The notes beneath the pieces are model-generated. The model was given only the letters and a program-made list of their open reading frames with translations. It searched no databases and was not told where the DNA came from. This document shows, in pieces, positions 54,532-64,000 of a stretch of 64,000 nt of DNA. How positions within the stretch are numbered: the first letter of the stretch is position 1; every line of letters starts with the position of its first letter. The position numbers were made by a program, and so were the translations under genes. The stretch spans positions 62,001 to 126,000 of the forward strand of contig NZ_JACYXM010000003.1 of the NCBI RefSeq assembly GCF_014843005.1. The letters run 5' to 3'. Origin of the DNA: Rhodanobacter sp. DHG33 (GTDB lineage: Bacteria; Pseudomonadota; Gammaproteobacteria; Xanthomonadales; Rhodanobacteraceae).

Positions 54532-56292
54532 ATGAGTTGGCAGGCCTGGGCCGTGGTGGCCATCATCGCGGCCGCGATGGCGATGTTCGCCAGCGAGAAG
54601 CTGCGCATCGATCTGGTGGCGCTGCTGGTGCTGGCCGCGCTGGTGGTGCTGGGCATCGTCAGTCCCGCCGAGGCGCTGTCGGGTTTCAGCAACGAGGCCA
54701 CGGTGACCGTGGCGGCGATGTTCGCGCTCAGCATCGGCATCGAGCGCTCGGGCGTCCTGGAACCGCTGAGCCGCCTGCTGATGCGCATCCGCCAGCCATG
54801 GCTGCTTACGCTCACCATGATGCTGGCGATCGCCCCACTGGGCGCGTTCGTGAAGAACATCGCGCTGGTCGCCACCTTCCTGCCGTTGGCGCTGCGCGTG
54901 TGCCAGCGCACCGGCACCTCGCCGGCGCGCGTACTGATGCCGATGGCCTATGCCGCGCAGATGGGCGGCGTGTGCACGCTGATCGGCACCTCGTCCAACC
55001 TGCTCGCCGATTCGCTGGCGCAGAAGAACGGGCTGCCCGGTTTCGGCGTGTTCGAGTTCACCGGCATGGGCGTGCTGCTGGCTGCGGCCGGCATCGCCTA
55101 CCTGATGCTGGTGGGACGCTGGCTGCTGCCGCGCCACATCGAGGCGGACGACATCGAGGAAGTGGAGATCGGCAAATACGTCACCGAACTGGCACTCACC
55201 GCGCAGTCGCCGCTGGTGGGCAAGAGCATCGGCGAGGCGCAGCTGGGCGAGCGCTACGGCGTGTATCCGCTGGAGCTGCTGCGCGGCGAACGGCGGATGT
55301 GGTCGCCGCGTTCGCAGCAGATGGAAGCCGGCGACGTACTGCTGGTGCGCGGCGACTGGGAGAAAATCGAGGATTTCCAGCGCCGCGCCCACCTGCAGAA
55401 CGTGCCGGAGAGCCGCTATGTGCGCGATGCCGACCATCCGCGCGTGCTCACCGAGATCATGGTGGCCCCGGCCAGCCTCGCCGAGGGGCGGCGGCTGGCC
55501 GAGACCGACCTCGGACGCCGGCCCGGCGCCGTGGTGCTGGCAATTCATCGCCGCGGCCAGGTGCTGCGCGACAAGCTCAGCGACACCAGCCTGGCGGTGG
55601 GCGACGTACTGCTGGTGCTGGTGGACGAAGACGGCATGCCGCAGCTGCGCGCCGACGACACCTTCATCGTGCTCAGCGAGCGCGACGATTCGCGGCGCAT
55701 GTCGCGCAAGGCCATCGTGGCGGCGGCGATCATGGCCGGCGTGGTGGTGACGTCCGGCCTGCGCTGGCTGCCGATCCCGGTGGCCGCGATCTGCGGCGCG
55801 GCGGCGATGGCGCTCACCGGCTGCTTCGGCCGCAAGGACGTCTACGAGGGCATGGACTGGAAGATCATCGTGCTGCTCGGCGCGATCCTGCCGCTGGGCA
55901 CCGCCATCGAGAACACCGGCCTTTCGCACGCCGTGGTGCACGCAGGCCTCAGCCTCATCGGCAACCACGGCCCGCTCGCCGCGCTGCTGATGGTGTATCT
56001 GCTCACCGCCCTGCTCACGGAGCTGATGGGCCACAACCCGTCCGTGGTGCTAATGGTGGGCATCGCCATCAGCGTGGCCCACGCCATGCATGCCGACCCG
56101 CACCCCTTCGTAGTGGCCGTGGCCTTTGCCGCCGCCACTTCATTCGCCACCCCGGTCGGCTACCCCACCAACACCATGGTGTATTACGCCGGCGGCTACC
56201 GCTTCACCGACTTCATGAAGGTGGGCATCCCGCTGATTGCGCTGTTCTGCGGGCTGTCGATGTGGCTGATACCGAAGTTCTGGCCGTTCTGA
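54532..56292 (+). CDS. SLC13-family (DASS/CitT-like) anion permease with TrkA-C domains
   Basis: 586 residues: five to six N-terminal helices with the SNxT-like loop LIGTSSNLLADSL, two soluble TrkA-C/RCK-C domains (~residues 210-380; GKSIGEAQLGERYGVYPLELLRG and RRLAETDLGRRPGAVVLAIHRRG), then the second membrane half with TELMGHNPSVVLMVGIAI and SFATPVGYPTNTMVYYAGGYRFTDFMKVG. This domain order is typical of bacterial sodium/sulfate-type symporters (YfbS-like). Sulfate or dicarboxylates are possible substrates. Confidence 0.92.
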   Translation: MSWQAWAVVAIIAAAMAMFASEKLRIDLVALLVLAALVVLGIVSPAEALSGFSNEATVTVAAMFALSIGIERSGVLEPLSRLLMRIRQPWLLTLTMMLAIAPLGAFVKNIALVATFLPLALRVCQRTGTSPARVLMPMAYAAQMGGVCTLIGTSSNLLADSLAQKNGLPGFGVFEFTGMGVLLAAAGIAYLMLVGRWLLPRHIEADDIEEVEIGKYVTELALTAQSPLVGKSIGEAQLGERYGVYPLELLRGERRMWSPRSQQMEAGDVLLVRGDWEKIEDFQRRAHLQNVPESRYVRDADHPRVLTEIMVAPASLAEGRRLAETDLGRRPGAVVLAIHRRGQVLRDKLSDTSLAVGDVLLVLVDEDGMPQLRADDTFIVLSERDDSRRMSRKAIVAAAIMAGVVVTSGLRWLPIPVAAICGAAAMALTGCFGRKDVYEGMDWKIIVLLGAILPLGTAIENTGLSHAVVHAGLSLIGNHGPLAALLMVYLLTALLTELMGHNPSVVLMVGIAISVAHAMHADPHPFVVAVAFAAATSFATPVGYPTNTMVYYAGGYRFTDFMKVGIPLIALFCGLSMWLIPKFWPF

Positions 56293-56320
56293 TCCCGGGC
56301 CATGAATGGTGGTCGCAGCG

Positions 56321-56749
56321 TCAAATCTTGGCGGCCAAAACTGGCTTCTCCGTCGCAAGCGTGCGCAGATGCCGGCCATCAAAGCCGATGTATTGATCGA
56401 CTGATTTACGGCCGTCAACGTCCTCGACCGTGACCGTGAAGTGAGGGCCATAGGCCGGATCGGTACCGAACCTTGCCGACAGCGTCTTGATGAGCGCGTG
56501 GTCGACGCCATGCTTTTCACAGAATTCGGGGAGCGCCGCCCGGTACAAGCCGATAGCCTTCAGCAGGCCCGGCGAGGCTCGATTTCCGGACGCGGTTGCT
56601 GCAAGAAAATCGATGACAATGAAGCCGGGCTCGTCCGCGGCAGCCTCGGCAAAGACATCTGTTCCATAGACACCGATCAGGAAGCCGACTCCACTGGCCA
56701 AGGAATGGGCAACGTTGTGCCCAACCGACTTGAGCGCGCCGAGTTTCAT
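56321..56749 (-). CDS. Hypothetical protein of unknown family
   Basis: 142 residues from MKLGALKSVGHNVAHSLASGVGFLIGVYGTDVFAEAAADE...; later parts include GFIVIDFLAATASG, ALPEFCEKHGVDHALIKTLSARFGTDPAYGPHFTVTVEDVDGRKSVDQYIGFDG. I do not recognise the family. There is no signal peptide; HNVAHSLASGVGFLIGVYG is only weakly hydrophobic. Third-position GC is lower than in its neighbours, which could mean later acquisition. The in-frame extension to 56965 overlaps the acyltransferase gene and looks non-coding. It lies 19 bp after that gene and may be co-transcribed. Confidence 0.62.
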   Translation of the reverse strand: MKLGALKSVGHNVAHSLASGVGFLIGVYGTDVFAEAAADEPGFIVIDFLAATASGNRASPGLLKAIGLYRAALPEFCEKHGVDHALIKTLSARFGTDPAYGPHFTVTVEDVDGRKSVDQYIGFDGRHLRTLATEKPVLAAKI

Positions 56750-56768
56750 GAGTGCTCGGCGTCCCGCA

Positions 56769-57668
56769 TCACCCCACGCCGCGCTCGCGATCGTAAGGAC
56801 TGGGCCGGTCGTCGGCCGACCAGCGTTTGTACTGCCACTGGTACTGGGCGAAGGCCAGGTCCACGCACGCCTCCACACCGCGGTTGAGCGCGGTGCAGGC
56901 GGTGGCAAGGTCGGCGTCGGCCAACCCGTCCGGCGCGGGCAGCAGGTGGATGCGGTAGCCGGCACCTTGCGGCAGGCGTTCGGCGAAGGCGTACAGCACG
57001 GCGGCGCCGGTGCGCGCAGCCAGCCGCGGCAGCAGCACCATGGTCAGCGCATCGCGGCCGAAGAACGGCGCGAATTCGCCCTCGCCCGCACGCGGCTTCT
57101 GGTCGGGCAGGATGCCCACCGTGCCGCCCCCGGCGAGCCGCTTGTACAGCGTGCGCACACCCGCGCCCTCGGCGCGCACCTGCTCCGGCGCCAGCGCGCC
57201 GCGCACCTTGCGCAGCAGACCCTCCACCGCGGCGATGCGCGGCGGGCGATACAGGATCGCCATCGGCGTCTTGCGGCACAGCCAGTAGTTGAGGAGCTCC
57301 CAGCAGCCAAGATGCGGCGCGGCGATGACGACGCCCTTGCCAGAGGCCAGCGCGGCGTCGAACAAAGCCTCGCCGCGCACTTCGCGCACCAGCCGCAGCG
57401 CGCGCTCCGCGCCTGAGCCCCAGATCTTGATGATTTCGGTGGCCGATTTGCCGCTCTCGGCCAGCGCCTCGCGCAGCAGCGCATTGCGCGCGCCCTCGTC
57501 GAGGCCGGGCCGGGCGATGGCGAGGTTCACCGCCACGTGGTGCGCGGTGCGGGTGCGCCGCCACAGCGCGATGCGCCCCAGCAGGGCGCCGGCGGCATGC
57601 AGCGTACGCAACGGCAGCAGGGCAAGCAGGCGCAGCAGCAGGTAGATCAGGAACATGTCGGCACGCAT
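56769..57668 (-). CDS. LpxL/HtrB-family lysophospholipid (lipid A) acyltransferase
   Basis: 299-residue inner-membrane acyltransferase. N-terminal anchor [32 protein letters not shown]; catalytic HX4E motif in [17 protein letters not shown]; conserved LYRPPR and [13 protein letters not shown] with [21 protein letters not shown], all typical of LpxL-type enzymes. It probably adds a secondary acyl chain to lipid A or an analogous lipid. It diverges from dtd across an 82-bp gap. Confidence 0.92.
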   Translation of the reverse strand: MRADMFLIYLLLRLLALLPLRTLHAAGALLGRIALWRRTRTAHHVAVNLAIARPGLDEGARNALLREALAESGKSATEIIKIWGSGAERALRLVREVRGEALFDAALASGKGVVIAAPHLGCWELLNYWLCRKTPMAILYRPPRIAAVEGLLRKVRGALAPEQVRAEGAGVRTLYKRLAGGGTVGILPDQKPRAGEGEFAPFFGRDALTMVLLPRLAARTGAAVLYAFAERLPQGAGYRIHLLPAPDGLADADLATACTALNRGVEACVDLAFAQYQWQYKRWSADDRPSPYDRERGVG

Positions 57669-57750
57669 CCATGCAGTGTACGGGATTGCCCTGCCGCCAC
57701 CGGCCCGGATCGCGAGCTATGCTGCGCATCCCTTCCGCCATCAGACCGCC

Positions 57751-58191
57751 ATGATCGCCCTGATCCAGCGTGTGCTTTCCGCCCGGGTCGAGGTCTCAGG
57801 CGAAACCGTGGGTGAGATCGGCCCCGGGCTGCTCGCCTTGGTGGCGGTGGAGCCCCATGACGGCGAGCGCGAGGCGCAACGCATGCTGCAGCGCCTGCTC
57901 GGCTACCGCGTGTTCAGCGACGAGACCGGCCGGATGAACCGCTCGCTGGCCGACACCGGTGGGGACCTGCTGCTGGTCAGCCAGTTCACCCTTGCCGCCG
58001 ACACGCGTTCCGGCATGCGCCCCAGCTTCACCAGCGCCGCACCGCCCGAACACGGCCGGCACTGGTTCGAGCGGTTGCTGGAACTGGCGCGCGCCGCGCA
58101 TCCAAGGGTGGAAACCGGGCGCTTTGGCGCCCATATGGTGGTAAGCCTGGTCAACGACGGGCCGGTGACTTTCCGGCTCGACACCGGCTGA
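57751..58191 (+). CDS. dtd: D-aminoacyl-tRNA deacylase
   Basis: 146 residues, normal length; removes D-amino acids mischarged on tRNA. Begins [33 protein letters not shown]. The active-site Ser-Gln-Phe-Thr block is [13 protein letters not shown], and the cross-subunit Gly-Pro motif is in [16 protein letters not shown] longer in-frame reading from 57655 crosses the promoter region and the divergent gene; the ATG at 57751 fits the family. A TATGCT hexamer (57718-57723) sits 27 nt upstream. Confidence 0.96.
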   Translation: MIALIQRVLSARVEVSGETVGEIGPGLLALVAVEPHDGEREAQRMLQRLLGYRVFSDETGRMNRSLADTGGDLLLVSQFTLAADTRSGMRPSFTSAAPPEHGRHWFERLLELARAAHPRVETGRFGAHMVVSLVNDGPVTFRLDTG

Positions 58192-58277
58192 ACGTCTTTT
58201 TGCTCCCAGTGCTGCGCAAACCCGCGATCTGGCGCGATTTTTGCGTCTGGTCCGGTGAACTTTTCCGACTTGAAAAC

Positions 58278-58306
58278 TGGTCAAAAAAGCAGCACATCGT
58301 TATAAT
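58278..58306 (+). promoter_or_regulatory. Candidate rpoD promoter
   Basis: A perfect TATAAT -10 (58301-58306) with a weak -35 (TGGTCA, 58278-58283) at 17 bp, in the AT-rich patch before rpoD. The predicted leader is about 25 nt. Confidence 0.6.
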
Positions 58307-58338
58307 GTCCGGTTCTTGAACCCTGCGGCGGTCATTGA

Positions 58339-60210
<1,872 letters not shown>

Positions 60211-60231
60211 TCCACCCACAGGGCAGGGCAA

Positions 60232-60261
60232 CGACGACGGCCGCGCAAGCGGCCGTCGTCG
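60232..60261 (+). terminator. Hairpin after rpoD (GNRA-type loop)
   Basis: Perfect 13-bp stem (arm CGACGACGGCCGC) closed by a GCAA tetraloop, 21 bp after the rpoD stop. It is not followed by a T-run, so termination may be partial or Rho-assisted, or the stem may protect the mRNA end. Confidence 0.7.
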
Positions 60262-60275
60262 CATCCGGGCCACGC

Positions 60276-60647
60276 TCAGCCCATGTCGTAGAAAAACTGC
60301 TCGCTGACCACCTTGCCGTCGCGCACGTGGTACACGCAGACCTCGGACATCTGCTCGCGGCCACGGCCCTTGAATGTCACGTCCATCGACATGACCACGC
60401 TGAACCAGTTGCCGGCCACCAGCGGATCGCTGACGGTGCCTCCATGCATGGTCTCCACCATCGCGGTGAACTGGCGGCCCTTCTCGTAGATCGCCTCCAA
60501 TCCCTTCGCATCGCCCATCGCGCCTCCAGGTGAGCCCGGCATCTCGATGCTCACCGCATCCTGCGCGTACAGCTCCCGCTGCGCCTGTTCGTACTCGCCC
60601 TTGCGGCACAGTTCGACCAATCGCTTCGCCACGGCTTCGGTATTCAT
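60276..60647 (-). CDS. SnoaL-like/NTF2-fold protein
   Basis: 123 residues beginning MNTEAVAKRLVELCRKGEYEQAQRELYAQDAVSIEMPG, with strands MVETMHGGTVSDPLVAGNWFSVVMSMDVTFKGRG and VCVYHVRDGKVVSEQFFYDMG, matching the SnoaL-like polyketide-cyclase/ketosteroid-isomerase fold. Function unknown. It is convergent with rpoD (14 bp from the hairpin). An upstream in-frame start at 60692 is unlikely. Confidence 0.84.
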   Translation of the reverse strand: MNTEAVAKRLVELCRKGEYEQAQRELYAQDAVSIEMPGSPGGAMGDAKGLEAIYEKGRQFTAMVETMHGGTVSDPLVAGNWFSVVMSMDVTFKGRGREQMSEVCVYHVRDGKVVSEQFFYDMG

Positions 60648-60780
60648 GGACACTCTCCACGGGGATAGGAGCCCCCAGACTAGGCCCACCACACTGACAG
60701 CATGCTGTCAGCAGCCTCGATCGCTCGACGCCCGCTCCCCCCGCCGTTACCATGCCGGCCTGCCTTGCGCAGCCAACGAC

Positions 60781-61682
<902 letters not shown>

Positions 61683-61687
61683 CGCGC

Positions 61688-63697
61688 TCAGTGCTCCGTC
61701 ACCTGCAGGTTTTTCATCAGCAGATCGAGCTTGGCCTTCATGTCGGCTTGCGGCTGCGAGCCTTCGAGGCTGTAGAACGCCGTCCAGATCACCGTCGGAT
61801 TCGCGGCGGGAGTGCCGGCTACGGCAGTGATCTTCGTAACGTCGTCGTCAACGCGCGACACACCATCGAAGGGGTGCTTCTGCTGCACGATCTTGTTCCA
61901 GCGGGTCTTGAAGTCGTCTTCCAGATCGCCCGATGGCGCTACATCACGCTGAACGTTGACTATGGCGTGGCCATCGGCATGGTCGCTGACCTGCACGTCG
62001 CCGACGTCCCATGCCACCTTGCCGTGGTCGGACAGGAAGCCGAAGCCCAACGTCAGCTGGCTGTCGGTAGCGATCTGCTGCAGTTCGGGCGTGAAAGAGA
62101 ATGAAACGCGAGGCGAGGTATAGCTGAATCGGTGGCCGATATCGATGCCGAGCTTGATGTCGGTGAAAGCTGCCGGCAAAAGCGCCGAGTTCTTCAGATA
62201 GTCCTGCCACTGCGCAAGGCTGCCCCGGTAGGCCACGTCGAAGAAATCGGTCATGGCCTCGAGATTGATCTGGAAATCGTGCTGTTCGCTGGCGGGCAGT
62301 ATGCGCATGATGCCTACATAGCCTTCGGGCACAGGCAGCGCCAGCACCATAACCTCCGCATTGGCGAAGGACACCGGCCACGCGAACACCTGCCAGCGGC
62401 GTTGCCAGCGGTCGGTGTGCGAAGCATCCAGCAAAGGCTTGCCCAGCGAAGTGGCCCTGATCTGCTCGGTGCCGATCGTGCGATGGATGAAGCCGGTCTT
62501 GAGCAGCATGTCCATCAGCTTCTGGGGATCGCCGTAGAGCTGGGCAGCGGCGACATCGTCAGGCTTGCGCAGCAGGAACAGGATGTTTGCTCCGGCAAGG
62601 TGCATGCTCGCAAAGCCGTTGTTGGCGAGCGGAAACTGCCTGCCTTGCCCGGACGCCGGGCTCCAAATGCCGGTGCTGCCGCGGTCGATAAGCGCCGGGG
62701 TACTGCTCATGCGAACGGTGCTGTGCAACAGGCGATTGGAGCCGCTGCCGTTCGGGAACACCTTGTCCGGCTCTTTCGCCAGCAGGATCTTGAGCTGGCC
62801 GTCCACATAGTCGCCCTGCAGCTTTTCGTAGCGCGCGAAGAAGTCGCCGAGACTCATGGGCAACGCAAACCGGGCCTTGAAGGTGTCGCTGTTGGTGGTG
62901 TCGAACAGATCGAACTGGTAGGGGACGCGGCGATCGATCACCGCGGTGTTATCCGGTGCATCGAGCACGCCGCTGATCGGAAGCGCATAGTTGAGATTCT
63001 CGTTGGCGGACTTCATCAGCACCACGCCGATGACCTTGCCGTCCTTGTCCAGCAGCGGACCACCGCTGTTGCCGGGCGAGGCCGCCGCGGAGAAGCGCAT
63101 CCATTTCCATGCACCATCCTGCTCTTCCGGCGTGTCGGAGGTGTACAAGCCATCGCGGATCACCACCCCGGTGCCCAGCGCGTTGCCTACCGCATAGACG
63201 GCCTGGTTGAGCGCAGGCGTGCGGTCGATTTCCAGCGCGGCGTCGCCGGCCGGTTGCTGCGCCAGCGTGAACACCACGAAATCCTGCCGCAGCGAGAATT
63301 TCTCGACCTTGGCGATGGGATAGACGTGGCCCGCGCTGTCGCGCAGCTCGGGCGGACCCCACAGACTGTTCGCGCCCACCAGCAGCACATGGCCCGCCGT
63401 GACGTACTGGCCGTGGCCGATCGCAAAGGCCGTACCGATGGAGTGGTATTTGTCGGTGCGTTCTTGGTAAGGCAGCAGATCCAGCGGCAACGGCTTCTCG
63501 TAAACCGTCGGATCGTTGGCCGTCTTGGCCTGTACCACTTCAAAGGTGGCGGCCTGGATCTTCGGCAGCAGCGCGGCATCCAGGCTCTCCGCCTGCACCG
63601 TCGATACGCCCACCACCGACACCAGCGCCAGCATCCCGATCCGTCCGAGATGGCGGACCGCCCAATCGCACCAGGTACGCATACGTTTCCTTCGCAT
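61688..63697 (-). CDS. Exported trypsin-like serine protease with C-terminal unknown domain
   Basis: 669 residues. Signal peptide (RTWCDWAVRHLGRIGMLALVSVVGVSTVQAES), then a chymotrypsin-fold protease domain: His in QYVTAGHVLLVG, Asp in SLRQDFVVFTLA, Ser in AASPGNSGGPLLDKDG (~residues 85-245). The remaining 420 residues have no family I recognise. It could be a periplasmic processing or stress protease. The start is either ATG 63697 or 63682. It diverges from the Lhr-like gene and is followed closely by the lipase gene on the same strand. Confidence 0.85.
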   Translation of the reverse strand: MRRKRMRTWCDWAVRHLGRIGMLALVSVVGVSTVQAESLDAALLPKIQAATFEVVQAKTANDPTVYEKPLPLDLLPYQERTDKYHSIGTAFAIGHGQYVTAGHVLLVGANSLWGPPELRDSAGHVYPIAKVEKFSLRQDFVVFTLAQQPAGDAALEIDRTPALNQAVYAVGNALGTGVVIRDGLYTSDTPEEQDGAWKWMRFSAAASPGNSGGPLLDKDGKVIGVVLMKSANENLNYALPISGVLDAPDNTAVIDRRVPYQFDLFDTTNSDTFKARFALPMSLGDFFARYEKLQGDYVDGQLKILLAKEPDKVFPNGSGSNRLLHSTVRMSSTPALIDRGSTGIWSPASGQGRQFPLANNGFASMHLAGANILFLLRKPDDVAAAQLYGDPQKLMDMLLKTGFIHRTIGTEQIRATSLGKPLLDASHTDRWQRRWQVFAWPVSFANAEVMVLALPVPEGYVGIMRILPASEQHDFQINLEAMTDFFDVAYRGSLAQWQDYLKNSALLPAAFTDIKLGIDIGHRFSYTSPRVSFSFTPELQQIATDSQLTLGFGFLSDHGKVAWDVGDVQVSDHADGHAIVNVQRDVAPSGDLEDDFKTRWNKIVQQKHPFDGVSRVDDDVTKITAVAGTPAANPTVIWTAFYSLEGSQPQADMKAKLDLLMKNLQVTEH

Positions 63698-63845
63698 GAA
63701 CGCACCGCCTGCGGACTCCCCTAGGCATCCTCACAGGCGGCGGTGATGCGCATCTTGGCACGTTGGCGCATCGGCGTGCATGGCGATTTTCGGGCAAGCC
63801 GGTGCGCGTAGAATCGGGCATTCCAGCATCAATTATCTTGCCTGC

Positions 63846-64000
63846 ATGCCCGCGGATGTTTCCCCGCTGACCGGTTTCCATTCCGCCGTCGCCACCTGGT
63901 TCGGGGGCCGCTTCGACGCGCCCACCTCGGCGCAGGCGCAGGCGTGGCCGGCGATCCGTGATGGCGGTCACGTGCTGGTGGCCGCGCCTACCGGTTCGGG
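63846..64000 (+). CDS. Lhr-type DEAD/DEAH helicase, N-terminal fragment (partial)
   Basis: First ~52 codons only; the gene runs off the right edge. The reading [52 protein letters not shown] shows a Q-motif-like stretch ([12 protein letters not shown]) and the Walker A APTGSG, as in Lhr-family superfamily-2 helicases used in DNA repair. A TAGAAT hexamer (63809-63814) lies 31 nt upstream. Other SF2 helicases are possible. Confidence 0.8.
   Translation, partial: MPADVSPLTGFHSAVATWFGGRFDAPTSAQAQAWPAIRDGGHVLVAAPTGS

Noticed and set aside
54537-56396. 619-codon plus-strand frame overlapping the SLC13 gene
   Set aside because: Arg/Gly/Ala-rich shifted reading of the SLC13 sequence; no membrane segments.

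Overview
The window is a GC-rich, gene-dense chromosomal segment with housekeeping genes, short intergenic gaps and no phage, IS, rRNA or CRISPR content. Gene content points to a gammaproteobacterium of the Xanthomonadales, most likely the Rhodanobacteraceae (Dyella/Rhodanobacter/Luteibacter-like). The evidence is a zwf-pgl-edd-eda Entner-Doudoroff block next to a nagQ-nagBII-nagA block, a TonB-receptor/LacI/MFS sugar locus of the Xanthomonas type, many secreted S9/S10 peptidases, and dispersed CCCTCTCCC-type repeats. This placement is inferred from content; no marker gene was compared.

Layout. 1-1.2 kb: 5' part of a BtuB-type receptor with a cobalamin riboswitch. 1.2-4.2 kb: N-acetylglucosamine catabolism (minus strand), divergent from 4.4-9.3 kb, the Entner-Doudoroff genes (plus strand). 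A triple-hairpin element lies between pgl and edd. 9.3-11.8 kb: DUF2239-MFS operon behind a promoter flanked by twin ACCCGGGT palindromes, and a GNAT gene. 11.9-19.5 kb: EamA transporter, S10 peptidase, SnoaL-like protein, RND pump, DUF817 protein. 19.5-23.7 kb: beta-lactamase-fold hydrolase divergent from a Tat-exported GH2 glycosidase. 23.7-26.4 kb: two FtsX-type ABC permeases behind a textbook sigma-54 promoter with an upstream palindromic enhancer. 26.5-31.9 kb: marR-OMF-emrA-emrB efflux operon followed by a PagL-like lipid A deacylase. 32-33.2 kb: small ORF divergent from an AraC regulator.

33.2-40.7 kb is a carbohydrate-uptake locus. A TonB receptor and a lipoprotein of unknown enzymology diverge from a LacI regulator and an MFS transporter, with two LacI-type operators 22 bp apart. 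40.8-46.1 kb is a sulfur locus: a periplasmic DsrE-like protein, then a tightly coupled operon of an orphan solute-binding protein, TsdB-like and TsdA-like cytochromes (thiosulfate to tetrathionate), a DUF442 sulfurtransferase-like protein and a TauE/SafE exporter. A MerR/TipAS regulator with a 19-bp-spacer promoter follows. 46.2-57.7 kb holds two S9 peptidases, a GlxA-type regulator divergent from an isochorismatase, a carboxylesterase, a patatin, an SLC13 permease, an orphan small ORF and an LpxL-like acyltransferase. 57.7-64 kb: dtd, rpoD, a SnoaL-like gene, tRNA-Ile(CAU), a lysophospholipase-like hydrolase whose stop codon lies in the tRNA anticodon loop (antisense), a trypsin-like protease, and the first codons of an Lhr-type helicase.

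The best candidates for new biology are the sulfur operon with its unexplained binding protein, the sigma-54-controlled permease pair that has no ATPase in view, and the DUF2239-MFS unit with its twin-palindrome promoter.
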